Source: Actinomyces denticolens
GTDB lineage: Bacteria > Actinomycetota > Actinomycetes > Actinomycetales > Actinomycetaceae
Assembly (NCBI RefSeq): GCF_002072185.1
Contig: NZ_MVIW01000008.1
Coordinates: forward strand, 17,211-81,210
Direction: 5' to 3'
Length of the DNA: 64,000 bases
Position numbers and translations under genes: made by a program. A model generated the notes under the pieces. That model saw nothing but the letters and a program-made list of their open reading frames with translations, was not told the DNA's origin and did not search any database. Of this stretch, positions 1 to 9,401 are shown in pieces. Position 1 is the first letter of the stretch; the number at the start of each line of letters is the position of its first letter.

Positions 1-285
1 CTCGGCGCCGTCCGAGCCCGGGGTGATGCGCACGCCGTTGGAGACCAGGTGCGAGCGGATCGCGCGGCCGCGCTCGTCATCGGCGATCCAGCAGTCGAGC
101 TCGGCGTCGCGGCCGAGGCGCGCCAGGCCGAGCGCCACGTTCGCCGGCGAGCCGCCGGGGATGTCCACCGGCTCGGCGCCGGGGTGGATGACGACGTCGA
201 CCAGTGCCTCCCCGATGACGAGCGCGGTCCCGGCGGGGCCGGGAGCGGCGGGGGCGGTGATGTTCTCGGCGGTCGTGTTGGTCAT
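1..285 (-). CDS. PfkB-family carbohydrate kinase (fructokinase-like), N-terminal part
   Basis: The gene starts at ATG 285 behind an AAGGAG ribosome site and runs out of the window at base 1, so only about 95 N-terminal residues are seen. The translation contains VIGEALVDVV near residue 23 and the glycine-rich GGSPANVALGLARLG near residue 44, the substrate-side signature of ribokinase/PfkB sugar kinases. The catalytic aspartate lies outside the window. The GH32 fructosidase starting at 735 on the other strand suggests fructose as substrate; that is inference from context. Confidence 0.85.
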   Translation of the reverse strand, partial: MTNTTAENITAPAAPGPAGTALVIGEALVDVVIHPGAEPVDIPGGSPANVALGLARLGRDAELDCWIADDERGRAIRSHLVSNGVRITPGSDGAE

Positions 286-330
286 GATGGGGCTCCTTCG
301 CTCCAGTGGAGGCGGTTGGTGGGCCGGGGA

Positions 331-582
331 TCAGCCCTGGTCCTGATCCGGGGAGGCGACGGCGGCCAGCCGGGCGCGGGCGTCGTCGAGCCAGGCCTGG
401 CAACGGGCGGCCAGCGCCTCGCCGCGCTCCCACAGGGACAGCGCGTCCTCCAGCGGGACCTGGCCGGCCTCCAGGCGCTGGACGACGCCGACCAGCTCCT
501 CGCGGGCCTGCTCATAGGACAGCGCGGCGACGTCGTCGTTGTCGCCTGTGGCGGAGGCGGGGGAGTCGGGGCTCAGGCTCAT
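331..582 (-). CDS. xseB: Exodeoxyribonuclease VII small subunit
   Basis: An 83-residue protein with the short two-helix XseB pattern (LSYEQAREELVGVVQRLEAG, then PLEDALSLWERGEALAARC). It binds XseA to form exonuclease VII, which degrades single-stranded DNA. Start ATG 582 is preferred over an upstream in-frame codon at 603, because a GAGAAT -10 box ends 6 bases before it, which fits a leaderless transcript. The usual partner xseA is not adjacent: the GH32 gene lies between them on the opposite strand. Confidence 0.9.
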   Translation of the reverse strand: MSLSPDSPASATGDNDDVAALSYEQAREELVGVVQRLEAGQVPLEDALSLWERGEALAARCQAWLDDARARLAAVASPDQDQG

Positions 583-588
583 GGCGCG

Positions 589-594
589 ATTCTC
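589..594 (-). promoter_or_regulatory. Leaderless -10 box of xseB
   Basis: GAGAAT on the minus strand, then 6 bases (CGCGCC), then the ATG at 582. No ribosome site is present. The spacing matches the other leaderless genes in this window. Confidence 0.5.
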
Positions 595-734
595 GCACGC
601 CACCGGGCCCCACGGCGCGGCATCGCGGAGAAGTGGTGGCGGATCGGGGCGCTCGAGGGCCCGCGCGATGCGATCCTTGGGCGATGATGGACCGGGCGCT
701 CGCCCGGCCTCACCGGAGAAGGGACTTCAGGCCC

Positions 735-2381
735 ATGATCAACGATGCCGCTGCCGGACCCGCCCGTCCTGCGCCCGCGATCCCCGCCCCCGGCGCGCCC
801 CTGGCCGCCGGGCCCACCACCTGGCCCGCGCGCCCCGCGCCGCGCCGTTACGAGGATCCTGCCGTCCTCGCCGCGCGCGCCGGCGCCGACCCCGCCAGGC
901 CCCGCTGGCACGTGACCGCGCCCTACGGCTGGCTCAACGACCCGAACGGCCTGAGCCTCTGGCCGGGCCCCGATGGCTCCCCGCGCCTCCACCTCTTCTA
1001 CCAGGCCAACCCGGCCGCCCCCGTCCACGACCGCATCCACTGGGGCCACCAGGTCTCCGAGGACCTCGTCACCTGGCGAGACCTGCCGATCGCCCTCTCC
1101 CCCGACGAGATCGGCCCCGACTCGCACGGCTGCTGGTCCGGCGTCATCGTGAACGACAACGGCGCTCCCACCGCCGTCTACTCCGGCAACGCCGCCCAGC
1201 CCACCCAGGTATGCCGCCTGGCCAGGGGTGATGCCTCCGATCCCGACCTCGTCTCCTGGAACAAGGAGCCCGGCGCCCTCATCGCCGGCCCGCCGCCGGG
1301 CCTCGATGTGCTGGAGATGCGCGATCACTCGGTCTGGCACGAGGACGGTCGCTGGTGGCAGATCATGGGCTCAGGGCTGCCGGGCCTGGGCGGCGCGGCC
1401 CTGGCCTACTCCTCCACCGATCTCCTCCACTGGCGCTGGGAGGGCGTGCTCGCCGTCGGCGATGGGGAGTGCGACGGCGTGCGCGCCACCGCCACAGTGT
1501 GGGAGTGCCCCGAGCTCATCACCCTCGAGTCCGCCGATGGCAGCCCCGTGGACGTGCTGCTCGTGTGCCCCTGGGATGCCGGCCGCACGCTGCGCAGCGT
1601 GTGGATGACCGGTGCCCGCCATGGTGCTCGGATGGAGATCGGGCTGGTGGGGAGCCAGGATCTCGGCGAGAACTACTTCTACGCGCCCCAGTCCACGCTC
1701 CTGCCCGACGGGCGGCGGATCATGATCGGCTGGATGCAGTCGGCCCTCGACAAGGAGCGGGCCATGGCCGCCGGTTGGTCCGGCTCGATGTCGATCCCCC
1801 GCGAGGTGGGCCTCGCCGAGGACGGCACGCTCCGGTATCGGCCGATCGCCGAGCTCGAGCGCCTGCGGGGCCGGCAGGTGGCCCATGCCGAGGACGAGAG
1901 GGCGACGGGGCTCGTCGCCCGCGGCCGCAGCCTCGACATCGGTCTCAGCGGCCGGCTCGGGGACGCCCCGCTCGTCATCGACGCGCTGGCCTCCGACGAC
2001 GGCGAGCGCCGCACCCGCATCACCGTGCGGCGTCGCCCGGCCCGCGGGATCGCGCCCGGCGCGGTGGGCCAGGAGGCCTGGGCGGGCTGGCTGGAGGTGG
2101 ACCGCTCCGCCTCCGCCGTCCCCGGCAGCCCCATCATCCTCACCGATACCCGCCTCCTGGCGGGGGAGGTCCCGCTCGGCGGCGACGGGGCGATCGACAT
2201 GCGGATCCTCATCGACCGCTCCTCGCTGGAGGTCTTCGTCAACGGTCAGCCTCTCTCGGCGCGCGTGGGATCGGACCCCGGCGACGACGCCGTCGTCATC
2301 AGGAGCGGGCTGGAGGGCGCCCGGATCGAGGCGTGGGAGGTCGGGCCCGCCTATGGCGACAGGCTCGTCCCCATGGCCTGA
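735..2381 (+). CDS. GH32 beta-fructosidase (sucrose/fructan hydrolase)
   Basis: A 548-residue glycoside hydrolase family 32 enzyme. The nucleophile motif WLNDPNG is at residues 66-72 (D69). The RDP-like aspartate motif is R196-D197 followed by His instead of Pro. The acid/base motif WECPEL has E257. A C-terminal beta-sandwich ending in SSLEVFVNGQ fits the family. No signal peptide or membrane anchor is seen, so a cytoplasmic enzyme for sucrose or short fructans is likely. Start ATG 735 has an AGAAGGGA site upstream. With the PfkB kinase at 1-285 it could feed fructose into glycolysis. It lies between xseB and xseA, normally neighbours. Confidence 0.92.
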   Translation: MINDAAAGPARPAPAIPAPGAPLAAGPTTWPARPAPRRYEDPAVLAARAGADPARPRWHVTAPYGWLNDPNGLSLWPGPDGSPRLHLFYQANPAAPVHDRIHWGHQVSEDLVTWRDLPIALSPDEIGPDSHGCWSGVIVNDNGAPTAVYSGNAAQPTQVCRLARGDASDPDLVSWNKEPGALIAGPPPGLDVLEMRDHSVWHEDGRWWQIMGSGLPGLGGAALAYSSTDLLHWRWEGVLAVGDGECDGVRATATVWECPELITLESADGSPVDVLLVCPWDAGRTLRSVWMTGARHGARMEIGLVGSQDLGENYFYAPQSTLLPDGRRIMIGWMQSALDKERAMAAGWSGSMSIPREVGLAEDGTLRYRPIAELERLRGRQVAHAEDERATGLVARGRSLDIGLSGRLGDAPLVIDALASDDGERRTRITVRRRPARGIAPGAVGQEAWAGWLEVDRSASAVPGSPIILTDTRLLAGEVPLGGDGAIDMRILIDRSSLEVFVNGQPLSARVGSDPGDDAVVIRSGLEGARIEAWEVGPAYGDRLVPMA

Positions 2382-2465
2382 GTCGGCGGGGCGGCGGGCG
2401 GATCCGCAACGCGGCTCGGGGCACCGCCCCCGGGCGCGGCCTGGCGGGGCGCCGGCCCCGGTGTC

Positions 2466-3767
2466 TCAGTCAGCCGCGGGGAGCTGCGAGGCGGGCTTCG
2501 TGGCCCCCACCACCTGGGCGACGAGCCGCCCGGAGGCGAGGATCCCCTCGATGAGATCGCCCTTCTTGACATCCTCCGCGCTCGTGATGACGGCGCCCCC
2601 GGGGCGGCGCAGGATCGTGTAGCCGCGATCCAGCACTCCCTGCGGGGACAGCGCCGTCAGGCGCGCCCGCTCGGCTCGCAGATCCGAGGCGGCCAGGGAG
2701 AGCGCGTGGTCCAGGCCGCGGCGGATGCGCTCGCGGGCGGCGTCGAGCTCGGTGACGCGGTCGCGGATGATGACGGAGGGGTCGGTCATGATCGGTCGGG
2801 CGCGCACTTGATCGAGCCCCCGCTGCTCGGCGTCGAGCCGCTGGGCGAGGATCTCCCGCAGGCGGGCGCGCGCGTTGTCCAGACCGACGGTCTCCTGGGC
2901 GAGGTCGGGCACGATCCTGCGGGCGGCGTCGGTGGGGGTGGAGGCGCGGTAATCGGCCACGAGGTCGAGCAGCGGGCAGTCGGTCTCGTGCCCGATGGCG
3001 GAGACCAACGGGGTGCGGGCCGCGGCGGCCGCGCGCACGAGCCCCTCGTCGGAGAAGGGGAGCAGGTCCTCGACGGCGCCTCCGCCGCGCGCCACGACGA
3101 TGACGTCGATCCCCTCCATCGCGTCGAGCTCGCGGATCGCGGCGGTCACCTCCCGCACGGCGCCGGCGCCCTGCACGGCGACCTCGCGGATCTCGAACGG
3201 CAGGCCCGGCCAGCGCAGGCGCGCGTTGACGATGACGTCGTCCTCGGCCTTGGCGCCGCGCCCGCAGACGAGTCCGACCCGCCGGGGGAGGAAGGGCAGG
3301 GGGTGCTTGCGCTCGGCGTCGAACAGGCCCTCGGCCGCCAGGATCCGGCGCAGCTGCTCGATGCGAGCCAGGAGGTCCCCGACCCCGACGAGCCGGATGT
3401 CCTCGGCCAGGAGCTGGAGCGTGCCGCGCTTGGTCCAGTACGTGGGGCGGCCCTGGACCACCACGCGGGCACCGGAGTCCAGGGGCTCGGGCAGGGCGCG
3501 GTCGATGGCCGCCAGGGTGCGCGTGTAGAGGGACACGGAGATGGAGACGTCGGCATCGGTGTCCCGCAGGGTGAGGAACTGCATGCCGGCGCCGGGGCGG
3601 CGGCTGAGCTGGACCACCTGGCCCTCCACCCACACCTGCGTCATCCTGGAGACGTACTCCTCGATCTTCGCGGCCAGCAGGCGCAGGGGCCATGGGTTCT
3701 CCGCGGTGGTCTCGCGGGCGAGGCGGGCGAGCGGCCGGGCCTGGCCCGGTGTGGGGGGCTGTGTCAC
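2466..3767 (-). CDS. xseA: Exodeoxyribonuclease VII large subunit
   Basis: About 433 residues, the usual family length. An N-terminal OB-fold ([17 protein letters not shown]...FLTLRD) is followed by the catalytic core with [27 protein letters not shown] and [17 protein letters not shown]. The start is ambiguous among GTG codons at 3776, 3773 and 3767. GTG 3767 is favoured because a CACAGT -10-like box ends 7 bases before it, in mirror image to ispH. It is transcribed divergently from ispH and shares an inverted repeat with it. It pairs with XseB to degrade single-stranded DNA during mismatch repair and recombination. Confidence 0.92.
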   Translation of the reverse strand: MTQPPTPGQARPLARLARETTAENPWPLRLLAAKIEEYVSRMTQVWVEGQVVQLSRRPGAGMQFLTLRDTDADVSISVSLYTRTLAAIDRALPEPLDSGARVVVQGRPTYWTKRGTLQLLAEDIRLVGVGDLLARIEQLRRILAAEGLFDAERKHPLPFLPRRVGLVCGRGAKAEDDVIVNARLRWPGLPFEIREVAVQGAGAVREVTAAIRELDAMEGIDVIVVARGGGAVEDLLPFSDEGLVRAAAAARTPLVSAIGHETDCPLLDLVADYRASTPTDAARRIVPDLAQETVGLDNARARLREILAQRLDAEQRGLDQVRARPIMTDPSVIIRDRVTELDAARERIRRGLDHALSLAASDLRAERARLTALSPQGVLDRGYTILRRPGGAVITSAEDVKKGDLIEGILASGRLVAQVVGATKPASQLPAAD

Positions 3768-3773
3768 ATGCAC

Positions 3774-3823
3774 CACTGTGCCACGGTCCGGCCTGGGGGC
3801 CGGGGCGGCGCTGTGGCACAGTG
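3774..3823. promoter_or_regulatory. Inverted repeat carrying mirrored xseA and ispH -10 boxes
   Basis: CACTGTGCCAC at 3774-3784 is the exact reverse complement of GTGGCACAGTG at 3813-3823, with 28 bases between. Each arm holds a CACAGT box pointing outward, 6 bases before the ispH GTG (3829) and 7 before the favoured xseA GTG (3767). It can be read as two copies of one leaderless promoter, or as a shared operator. Confidence 0.5.
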
Positions 3824-3828
3824 AGTCC

Positions 3829-4884
3829 GTGACAGATTCCCCCGTGCCCTCCACTGCCCCCGTGATCCCGCCCGCGGGCGAGGCCAAGAGGATCCTCGTC
3901 GCCTCGCCGCGCGGCTACTGCGCCGGGGTGGACCGGGCGGTCGACGCCGTCGAGCAGGCCCTGGCCCACTACGGGACGCCGATCTACGTGCGCAAAGAGA
4001 TCGTCCACAACAAGTACGTCGTGGAGGCCCTGACCAAGCGCGGAGCGATCTTCGTCTCCGAGACCGATGAGGTGCCCGAGGGCGCGCGGGTCGTCTTCTC
4101 CGCCCACGGCGTGGCCCCGGAGGTGCATGAGCAGGCCGCGGCCCGCCACCTCCAGACGATCGACGCGACCTGCCCCCTGGTGACCAAGGTCCACAAGCAG
4201 GCGGTGCGCTTCGCGGGTGACGACTACGACATCATCCTCGTGGGCCACGCGGGCCACGAGGAGGTCGAGGGCACGCAGGGCGAGGCGCCCGAGCGCATCC
4301 AGGTGGTCAATGGCCCCGAGGAGGTGGAGCGCGTCGTCGTGCGCGACCCCTCGAAGGTCGCCTGGATCAGTCAGACCACGCTCTCGGTGGACGAGACGCT
4401 GGAGACGGTGCGCCTCCTGCGCGAGCGCTTCCCGGAACTGATCGACCCGCCCACGGACAACATCTGCTACGCGACCCAGAACCGGCAGGCCGCGGTCAAG
4501 GCGATCGCGCCGCATGCCGACGTGATGCTCGTGGTGGGCTCGGGGAACTCCTCCAACTCGGTGCGCCTCAAAGAGGTGGCCCTGGAGGCCGGGGCCCCGG
4601 CGGCCTACCGCGTGGACTACGCCCGCGAGATCGACGACGCCTGGTTCGACGGCGCCCGCACCGTGGGCCTGACCAGTGGCGCCTCGGTGCCGGAGATCCT
4701 CGTGCGCGAGGTCATCGAGTACCTGGAGGCCTTGGGCTTCACGGATGTGGAGGAGGTGCGCACGGCCACGGAGAAGATCACCTTCTCCCTGCCCAAGAAC
4801 CTGCGCGCCGACCTCAAGGCCGCCGCCGGGGACTCCGCCTCCGAGCACGGCCGCCGCGAGCCCGTCGCCGACCACACCTGCTGA
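3829..4884 (+). CDS. ispH: 4-hydroxy-3-methylbut-2-enyl diphosphate reductase
   Basis: A 351-residue IspH (LytB), the last enzyme of the MEP isoprenoid pathway, making IPP and DMAPP. The three cluster cysteines are visible: C31 in [13 protein letters not shown]115 in [11 protein letters not shown] and C213 in [20 protein letters not shown] and GSGNSSNS also match the family. Start GTG 3829 is chosen because an upstream in-frame extension would run into xseA, and a CACAGT box ends 6 bases before it without a ribosome site. Confidence 0.96.
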   Translation: MTDSPVPSTAPVIPPAGEAKRILVASPRGYCAGVDRAVDAVEQALAHYGTPIYVRKEIVHNKYVVEALTKRGAIFVSETDEVPEGARVVFSAHGVAPEVHEQAAARHLQTIDATCPLVTKVHKQAVRFAGDDYDIILVGHAGHEEVEGTQGEAPERIQVVNGPEEVERVVVRDPSKVAWISQTTLSVDETLETVRLLRERFPELIDPPTDNICYATQNRQAAVKAIAPHADVMLVVGSGNSSNSVRLKEVALEAGAPAAYRVDYAREIDDAWFDGARTVGLTSGASVPEILVREVIEYLEALGFTDVEEVRTATEKITFSLPKNLRADLKAAAGDSASEHGRREPVADHTC

Positions 4885-4922
4885 CGATCCTGCGGGCCGC
4901 ATCCCCCTCACCTCCCCTCTGC

Positions 4923-6221
4923 CTACTCGGGGCTCTTCTCGGCCTCGACGGATGTGAGCTCGGGGGCGCTGAAGGCGCGCACCTGGGCGTCCTCGAGGCC
5001 GATGAGGGAGGGGCTGGACAGGCTTTCGCCGAGGGACTCGAATCCGCGGGCGGTCACTAGCAAGCGCGACTCCACCGAGCCCACCGCCTTGTTGTAGGCG
5101 GACACTGAGCGGGTGAGCGCCTTGCCGAGGGTGGTGAGGTGATCGGCCACCGTGTCCAGCCGCTGGTAGAGCGTCCGACCCAGGGCCAGGAGCTCGGCGG
5201 CCTCCTCGTTGACGGCGGTGCGTGCCCAGGCCAGGGCGCAGGTGCGCAGCAGGGCGAGAAGCGAGGCTGGCGTGGTCAGGGCGACGCCGTGATCGAGGGC
5301 GTGCTCCAGGAGGGTCGGATCGGCGTCGAGCGCGGCGGACAGGATCGGCTCAGCGGGGACGAAGAGCACGACCATCTCGGGCGAGCCCTCAAGCGAACGG
5401 TCGTAGTGGCGCTCCGCCAGGGCATCGATATGCGAGCGCAGCGCCTTGGCATGGGCCTTGAGAAGCCGATCGCGTTCGGAGGTCGGGACGGCGCGCGCCC
5501 CGCCCGCAGAGATTTCCGAGGGATCCGTGGGCTCATGGTCGGCCCCCGCCCCCGGCGAGCTGTCCAGGCCACAGGCCCGCAGGTAGGAATCGAGCGGCAC
5601 CTTCGCGTCCACCGCCAGGTGCGCCTGCCCCGGCAGGTGGACGACGACGTCGGGGCGGCCGGTGGCGCTCCCACCGGTGGCGCGCGCCCCGGCAGGGGTC
5701 AGCCCGGCCAGTCCGCGCTGCTCGGAGAAGTCGATATGCCGCATCATCCCGGAGGCTTCCAGGACTCGCGCGAGCTCCACCTCTCCCCACAGTCCCCGGG
5801 CGCTGCGGGAGCGCAACGCCGCTTCCAGAGCGGTGGTGGCTCGGCGCAGCTCTTTCTCAGAGGCCGCGCCGGCGCGCAACTGCTCGGTGAGTGTGGCGTG
5901 CTGCGCGGCGCGCTGGCGCTCCATCTTCTCCACGCGCGCCCCAACCTGTTCGAGCTGCGCGCGCACGGGTGCCAGGGCCCGTAGGACGGAGCCGTCCCGA
6001 TCGGAGCGCTCCTCGGCGATCTGCGCGCGTGACTCCAGTTCCTCAGCGCGGGCGCGCCATCCGGCGGCTTCCGCGCGGAGCCGCGATGTGGCGTCATCGC
6101 CGCTGGTGAGCGCGGTGGTGGAGCGGGCAATCGCCCGGGCGTTGCCGAGCGCTGCCCCGGTGAGGAGGCCCAGGACGAGGCCGATGAGGAGGGCTGCGAG
6201 GAGGGGGAAGATATCGGTCAT
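4923..6221 (-). CDS. rmuC: RmuC-family DNA recombination protein
   Basis: A 432-residue RmuC protein. An N-terminal membrane segment (residues 5-28) is followed by a long coiled coil rich in Arg and Glu (about 45-140), then the conserved nuclease-like core with GLWGEVELARVLEASGM, DVVVHLPG and LAVDAKVPLDSYLRA. Family members limit DNA inversions and have a PD-(D/E)XK-like fold. It converges with ispH, 38 bases apart. Confidence 0.9.
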   Translation of the reverse strand: MTDIFPLLAALLIGLVLGLLTGAALGNARAIARSTTALTSGDDATSRLRAEAAGWRARAEELESRAQIAEERSDRDGSVLRALAPVRAQLEQVGARVEKMERQRAAQHATLTEQLRAGAASEKELRRATTALEAALRSRSARGLWGEVELARVLEASGMMRHIDFSEQRGLAGLTPAGARATGGSATGRPDVVVHLPGQAHLAVDAKVPLDSYLRACGLDSSPGAGADHEPTDPSEISAGGARAVPTSERDRLLKAHAKALRSHIDALAERHYDRSLEGSPEMVVLFVPAEPILSAALDADPTLLEHALDHGVALTTPASLLALLRTCALAWARTAVNEEAAELLALGRTLYQRLDTVADHLTTLGKALTRSVSAYNKAVGSVESRLLVTARGFESLGESLSSPSLIGLEDAQVRAFSAPELTSVEAEKSPE

Positions 6222-6302
6222 GGACTGATAGCACCATAGGGATCTGACACCAATGCGGAGGCGTTAAGGCTCACTTCAGATGCGCCGCGCTTGTGTTGCA
6301 TC

Positions 6303-8171
6303 ATGTTCTCTGTGCTTGCCCTCCCCCTTGCCGCCTCCGCACCGCTCGCCTCCCTCAACGGTCCCGTTGCCGCGGGCCTGGCACCTGCGGGTATCTCCGA
6401 GGTCAGTGTTGTCTCCCCCTGGTTCGTGCGGGGGCTCGCCATCGCCGCCGTCGTCGCCGTGGTCGTCACCGCTGTGCTGCTGTGGGCGCGGATCCGCCCG
6501 GGGCGGCGCCGCTTCCCCCGTGCCTCGCTGCTCGGGGTGCTGCTCGCCGTCGTCCTCACTCAGATCCTCGTGGTGGGCGCCATCGGCGCGAGGGCCAACG
6601 CGCACCTCGGCTTCGTGCGGACCGTCGGGGACGTCGTCGCCCAGGTCAGGGGCTCGGGCACCTTCGCCGACGAGGGGCCCGCGGTGCTCTCCGTCCCCGA
6701 GGAGCCGACGTCGGTCCCGGCCTCCCCACTCGCGCCCACCTCTGCCGATGCTGCCACCTTCGCGCCGATCAAGGGCGGCTCGGAGTACACGGGTTTCTCG
6801 AAGGCCACTGTCACGGGGCAGCGCAGCGGGGTCACTCAGGAGGTCTGGGTGTGGACCCCGCGCGGATACTCGCCGACCGATGGGAAGACCTACCCCGTGC
6901 TCGTCATGCTCCACGGCGATCCCGGCAGCCCCGACGGCGTCGTCGGCGCGCTCAAGGCGGCCTCGGCCATGCAGGCGGCGATCGACTCGGGAGAGGTACC
7001 CCCGGCGATCCTCGTGCTGCCGAGCCTCAACGCGGACAAGAGGCAGACCGCCATGCCAGACTGCGCCGACGTCGTCGGGCACGCCCAGGTGGGGACCTGG
7101 GTGCAGGACGATGTCCCGGCGATCGTGCGGGCCTCCTTCCCGAACGTGAGCCCGAACCGCTCGGGCTGGGCGATCGGCGGCGTGTCCGCAGGGGGCTTCT
7201 GCTCGACCTGGACGGCGATCATGCGCTCAGACGTCTACGGCTATGTGATCTCCCTGTCCGGTTATGACGTTCCCTTCACCGGGTCGATGTCCACGAGCAA
7301 CGAGCTCAAGAGCTCCAACACCCTGAGCACCCTCCTGCGCACCCGCGTCCACCAGAGCCTGCGGATCTGGCAGATGGCCGCGAAGGACGACACAGGCACC
7401 GCTGATCTGCGCGCCAGTTTCCCGGCGGCGGTACCGCCCACAGACACCCTTGAGATGGTCACCCCGCAGTCCGGTGGGCACTCGGCCACCTTGTGGCGCC
7501 AGACCTTCCCGACTGCGCTGACGTGGTGGGGCGCGCAGTTGAAGTCCCCTGTGGCGGCTGATGCGCCGCTGTCGGTCCCGAGCGCCGAGGAGCCGTCGTC
7601 CGCCCAGCAGATCCACGGCTTGTCCGGTGGGGAGTCGGCGGCGGGTGCCGGAGGCGGGTCCGGCACGGGCGCCTGGGGGGCCTTCCAGGAGATGTTCACC
7701 GGCATCCGGGGGATTGGGACGATCATCCTCATGTGGATCGTGGCGCTGGCGCTGAGCGTGGCGGCGATCGTCCCGTGGCGCGGGGGCGGCCTCCGGGCGC
7801 TGTGGCGCCGGATACGAAGCATGGTCAGCCGCAGCGGCGCCGCTGAGGCCCAGGGCGTGGGGGAGTCCGCGGAGACGGAGTCGACGGCGATGGACGAAGC
7901 CGACGGTGCCCGGGGAGCGAAGGACTCGCTGGAGACGCCGGAGGAAGCGGAGGAGCGCGCCGAGGGTGGCGGGCATGAGCCTAAGCCAGGGCGCCTGGGC
8001 GTTCTTGGGGCGTGGGCCCGGGGCGTTTGTCCGGTGGGCGCGCGCCTGACGGTGCTGGTCCTGGCCTGCGTGGTTGGCACGCTCGCGATCGCCCTGGTGG
8101 GCAACCGGGTCGGCGACTTCTTCCCGACCTGGTCCATCGCCATCCAGGACCTCGCCCTCGCGCTCGCCTGA
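6303..8171 (+). CDS. Membrane-anchored esterase (putative esterase/mycolyltransferase-like fold)
   Basis: About 622 residues. Two N-terminal membrane helices (near residues 40-60 and 75-98) precede an extracytoplasmic esterase domain with a VLVMLHGDPGS oxyanion region and nucleophile motif GGVSAGGF. A charged linker follows, with two more helices near residues 475-500 and 585-605. The domain resembles the PF00756 putative esterase family (esterase D, antigen 85 type). ATG 6303 is used; a TTG at 6291 is also possible, and neither has a good ribosome site. The substrate is unknown; a cell-envelope ester is a reasonable guess. Confidence 0.72.
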   Translation: MFSVLALPLAASAPLASLNGPVAAGLAPAGISEVSVVSPWFVRGLAIAAVVAVVVTAVLLWARIRPGRRRFPRASLLGVLLAVVLTQILVVGAIGARANAHLGFVRTVGDVVAQVRGSGTFADEGPAVLSVPEEPTSVPASPLAPTSADAATFAPIKGGSEYTGFSKATVTGQRSGVTQEVWVWTPRGYSPTDGKTYPVLVMLHGDPGSPDGVVGALKAASAMQAAIDSGEVPPAILVLPSLNADKRQTAMPDCADVVGHAQVGTWVQDDVPAIVRASFPNVSPNRSGWAIGGVSAGGFCSTWTAIMRSDVYGYVISLSGYDVPFTGSMSTSNELKSSNTLSTLLRTRVHQSLRIWQMAAKDDTGTADLRASFPAAVPPTDTLEMVTPQSGGHSATLWRQTFPTALTWWGAQLKSPVAADAPLSVPSAEEPSSAQQIHGLSGGESAAGAGGGSGTGAWGAFQEMFTGIRGIGTIILMWIVALALSVAAIVPWRGGGLRALWRRIRSMVSRSGAAEAQGVGESAETESTAMDEADGARGAKDSLETPEEAEERAEGGGHEPKPGRLGVLGAWARGVCPVGARLTVLVLACVVGTLAIALVGNRVGDFFPTWSIAIQDLALALA

Positions 8172-8231
8172 GTGGGGCGGCGGGGCACGCATGTGGTGCG
8201 CGCCCGGTACGAGCAGGTCAGTGGGCGCGTC

Positions 8232-8237
8232 TAGACT
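8232..8237 (+). promoter_or_regulatory. Leaderless -10 box of ychF
   Basis: TAGACT followed by 6 bases and GTG 8244; there is no ribosome site. A -35 box is not obvious. Confidence 0.55.
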
Positions 8238-8243
8238 CGCCTT

Positions 8244-9362
8244 GTGGCACTCACTATTGGAATCGTCGGACTGCCCAACGTCGGCAAGTCCACCCTGTTC
8301 AACGCTCTGACCCGCGCGACCGTCCTGGCCGCCAACTACCCGTTCGCGACGATCGAGCCGAATGTCGGCGTCGTCCCCCTGCCCGATGAGCGGCTGGGCC
8401 GCCTGGCGGAGCTGTTCCACAGCGAGCGGGAGGTCCCAGCGACGGTCTCCTTCGTGGATATCGCGGGGATCGTGCGCGGCGCGAGCGAGGGCGAGGGCCT
8501 GGGTAACCAGTTCCTGGCGAATATCCGCGAGGCGGACGCGATCTGCATGGTGACGCGGGCTTTCGATGACCCGGACGTCGTGCATGTGGACGGCAAGGTG
8601 GATCCGGCCTCGGATATCGAGACGATCGCCACTGAGCTCGTGCTGGCCGACATCCAGACGCTGGAGAAGGCGGTCCCGCGCCTGGAGAAGGAGGTGCGCG
8701 GCAAGAAGACGGATCCGGTGGTGCTGGAGACGGCGAAGGCGGCGCTGGCCATCCTGGGGGAGGGGACGATGCTGTCCGCAGCCGTGGCCTCGGGCACGGC
8801 GGAGAAGGCGGGCGTGGACGCGGAGGCGCTGCGTTCCTTCCAGCTCATGACGACGAAGCCTGTTATCTACGTGTTCAACATGGATGACGCGGGGCTGGCG
8901 GATGAGGCTCGCCAGGCGGAGCTGCGCGAGATGGTGGCGCCGGCGGAGGCGATCTTCCTGGACGCGCAGTTCGAGGCGGAGCTTGTGGAGCTGGAGCCGG
9001 AGGAGGCCGCGGAGATGCTGCATGAGAATGGGCAGGAGGAGTCCGGCCTGGACAAGCTTGCGCGGGTCGGTTTCGACACGCTGGGCCTGCAGACGTATTT
9101 GACGGCGGGCCCGAAGGAGGCTCGCGCGTGGACGATCCGCAAGGGCGCGACGGCGCCTCAGGCTGCTGGCGTCATCCACACGGATTTCGAGCGGGGCTTC
9201 ATCAAGGCGGAGATCGTCTCCTTCGATGATTTGATGGAATATGGTTCCGTGGCCGACGCCCGCGCCGCTGGCAAGGTCCGCATGGAGGGCAAGGACTACA
9301 TCATGGCCGACGGCGACGTGGTGGAGTTCCGTTCTGGACTAACGTCTGGGGGGAAGAAGTAG
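8244..9362 (+). CDS. ychF: Redox-regulated ATPase YchF
   Basis: A 372-residue Obg-like ATPase. The P-loop GLPNVGKST is at residues 9-17, switch II is DIAGIVRGASEGEGLGNQFL, and FNMDD takes the place of the guanine-specificity NKxD, as in ATP-binding YchF/OLA1. The C-terminal TGS domain (LQTYLTAGPKEARAWTIRKG onward) is intact. It binds ribosomes and modulates translation and stress responses. It is the last core gene before the defence island. Confidence 0.96.
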   Translation: MALTIGIVGLPNVGKSTLFNALTRATVLAANYPFATIEPNVGVVPLPDERLGRLAELFHSEREVPATVSFVDIAGIVRGASEGEGLGNQFLANIREADAICMVTRAFDDPDVVHVDGKVDPASDIETIATELVLADIQTLEKAVPRLEKEVRGKKTDPVVLETAKAALAILGEGTMLSAAVASGTAEKAGVDAEALRSFQLMTTKPVIYVFNMDDAGLADEARQAELREMVAPAEAIFLDAQFEAELVELEPEEAAEMLHENGQEESGLDKLARVGFDTLGLQTYLTAGPKEARAWTIRKGATAPQAAGVIHTDFERGFIKAEIVSFDDLMEYGSVADARAAGKVRMEGKDYIMADGDVVEFRSGLTSGGKK

Positions 9363-9401
9363 ACGCTAGTTTGCATCGGTGCGGACGAGGAGGACACACC
9401 A

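Noticed and set aside
2470..4911. An 800-codon minus-strand frame across xseA and ispH
   Set aside because: It is a shadow; ispH on the plus strand has all cluster cysteines.
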